A stretch of 33,130 nucleotides of DNA from Cryptoclostridium sp964637365 (GTDB lineage Bacteria > Bacillota > Dehalobacteriia > UBA7702), in assembly GCA_964637365.1 (NCBI GenBank), contig CAZWWH010000022.1, forward strand, positions 1-33,130, written 5' to 3'. Made by a program: the position numbers and the translations under genes. Each line of letters begins with the position of its first letter. The first letter of the stretch is position 1. The notes under the pieces were generated by a model. It was not told the origin of the DNA and searched no databases. It saw nothing but the letters and a program-made list of their open reading frames with translations. Positions 32,272 to 33,130 of the stretch are shown one piece after another.

Positions 32272-33027
32272 ATGCTTGAAGTCAACCATATCAGCTGCGG
32301 TTATCAGGATATAAAGATTGTTCATGACATCAGTTTATCCCTGCACCGCGGTGAAATTCTCTGTATCATTGGCCCCAACGGTTGTGGTAAAACAACACTG
32401 CTGCGGGGAGTTACTGATCTTTTGCCTTATGAAGGCAGTGTGACCTTGGACGGTCAAGAGGTTCGCACCATGAAGCGGCGCGATATTTCCCAAAAAGTCG
32501 CCTTAATGACCCAAGTCAGCACTGCCACCTATTTTTCTTATACTGTATACGAAGCTGTGGCTTTGGGGCGTTACGCCCACCAAAAAAGTCGTTTTGGCAC
32601 ATTATCTGCTGAAGATAAAGACTTTGTGGATCATTGTATGGAAGAGGTCAACCTCATGGACATTAAGGACAAGCCCATCACCCAGCTATCCGGCGGTCAA
32701 ATGCAGCGGGTATTTTTAGCCAAAGCATTGGCGCAAGATCCAGAGCTAATTTTATTGGATGAGCCTACCAACCACCTGGATATTCGTCACCAGCTGGAGT
32801 TGCTGGAGTTTTTAAAGCACTGGTCATCGGAAAAAAAACGGGGCGTCATAGGCGTGCTCCATGACCTCAATATGGTGCGGGACTTTTCCGATAAGGTGCT
32901 TCTGATGAAGGCGGGTCGCATGGTGGCATATGGCGGAAGCAACACCATCTTTGAAGGCGACGCTTTGGAGGAAACCTACGGCATTGACATTAAAGCCTGG
33001 ATGAAAAGCCTTCTGGAAAAATGGTAA
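32272..33027 (+). CDS. ABC importer ATPase (iron-complex/cobalamin type)
   Basis: The 251-residue protein has Walker A GPNGCGKTT (34-42), a Q-loop near 81, the signature LSGGQMQRVFLA (139-150), Walker B LILLDEP (159-165) with TNHLD, and the switch histidine in VLHDLN. It matches BtuD/FecE-type ATPases. The ATG at 32272 is chosen because AAGCAGG lies 6 nt upstream and because MLEVNHISCGY is the usual N-terminus; an in-frame ATG at 32254 has no ribosome binding site. It is the last gene of the importer operon; no terminator is visible before the insertion sequence end. Confidence 0.93.
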   Translation: MLEVNHISCGYQDIKIVHDISLSLHRGEILCIIGPNGCGKTTLLRGVTDLLPYEGSVTLDGQEVRTMKRRDISQKVALMTQVSTATYFSYTVYEAVALGRYAHQKSRFGTLSAEDKDFVDHCMEEVNLMDIKDKPITQLSGGQMQRVFLAKALAQDPELILLDEPTNHLDIRHQLELLEFLKHWSSEKKRGVIGVLHDLNMVRDFSDKVLLMKAGRMVAYGGSNTIFEGDALEETYGIDIKAWMKSLLEKW

Positions 33028-33075
33028 TACTCGTCTTTGATGCTATAAGAAAATTACAGACCGAAAGACGGATTG

Positions 33076-33130
33076 TGAACTGCACCCCATTTGTTAGACA
33101 GTGTGGTATACTATCTAATGAAAGGGGTGT
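33076..33130 (+). mobile_element. Left end of an IS3-family insertion sequence, partial
   Basis: TGAACTGCACCCCATTTGTT at 33076-33095 followed by AGACA matches the terminal inverted repeat style I know from IS3/IS150-group elements in Firmicutes. A promoter-like TATACT follows, and AAAGGGGTG near the window end resembles the ribosome binding site of the first transposase frame. The transposase itself is outside the window. Confidence 0.6.

Noticed and set aside
33032..33070. CGTCTTT/AAAGACG inverted repeat after the ABC ATPase gene as a terminator
   Set aside because: The loop is 25 nt and there is no T-run after the stem.

Overview
The window looks like chromosome of an anaerobic, low-to-mid GC Bacillota of class Clostridia. 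The evidence is the gene content and family flavour: a dcw cell-wall cluster with a MurE carrying the meso-diaminopimelate motif DNPR, strong AGGAGG-type ribosome binding sites, a very codon-biased corrinoid protein, an FecCD/cobalamin-type ABC importer, and a small conserved TetR cassette. I cannot name the genus from sequence alone.

Layout. (1) 1-480: remnant of accessory DNA on the minus strand, with a DUF6061-like gene running off the window and an XRE regulator cut off right after its helix-turn-helix, beside a repeated TTATCATAAC operator-like element. (2) 593-2923: purF with a clear promoter, then a translationally coupled small unknown gene, a YcxB-like membrane protein and a terminator. 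(3) 17605 down to 3171, minus strand: the dcw operon mraZ-rsmH-ftsL-pbpB-murE-mraY-murD-ftsW-murG-murC-murB-murA, ending at a strong terminator. murF, ftsQ, ftsA and ftsZ are not in it. Its promoter lies about 390 nt upstream of mraZ, and an intrinsic terminator sits directly in front of the mraZ ribosome binding site, so the operon may be controlled by attenuation. (4) 18410-17636: a small-multidrug-export family (COG2426) gene with its own terminator. (5) 22308-18579: a minus-strand operon of YlbF-family protein, MoxR ATPase, VWA protein, FmdB-type zinc ribbon and an acidic membrane-anchored repeat protein. (6) 22453-24714: a small lipoprotein gene, convergent with a sodium:solute symporter gene. 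(7) 24772-26932: a TetR regulator divergent from a three-gene operon. The operon holds a 66-residue protein made largely of 11-residue YKKIED-type repeats, a 123-residue membrane protein with an internal duplication, and an 8-TM protein. The two promoters overlap at their -10 boxes, and the same 11-bp element precedes both ribosome binding sites. (8) 28742-26961: a 593-residue protein of ten LysM domains without a signal peptide. (9) 28968-29758: a corrinoid protein gene, with no methyltransferase beside it. (10) 30118-33027: an ABC importer (binding lipoprotein, permease, ATPase) of the iron-complex/cobalamin family. (11) 33076-33130: the left end of an IS3-family insertion sequence.

How they fit: region 3 makes and uses lipid II precursors for division and elongation; regions 9 and 10 may be linked by cobalamin supply and use. 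The best candidates for something poorly described are the TetR/hendecad-repeat membrane cassette (region 7), the attenuator-like dcw leader, the MoxR-VWA-YlbF operon and the ten-LysM protein.
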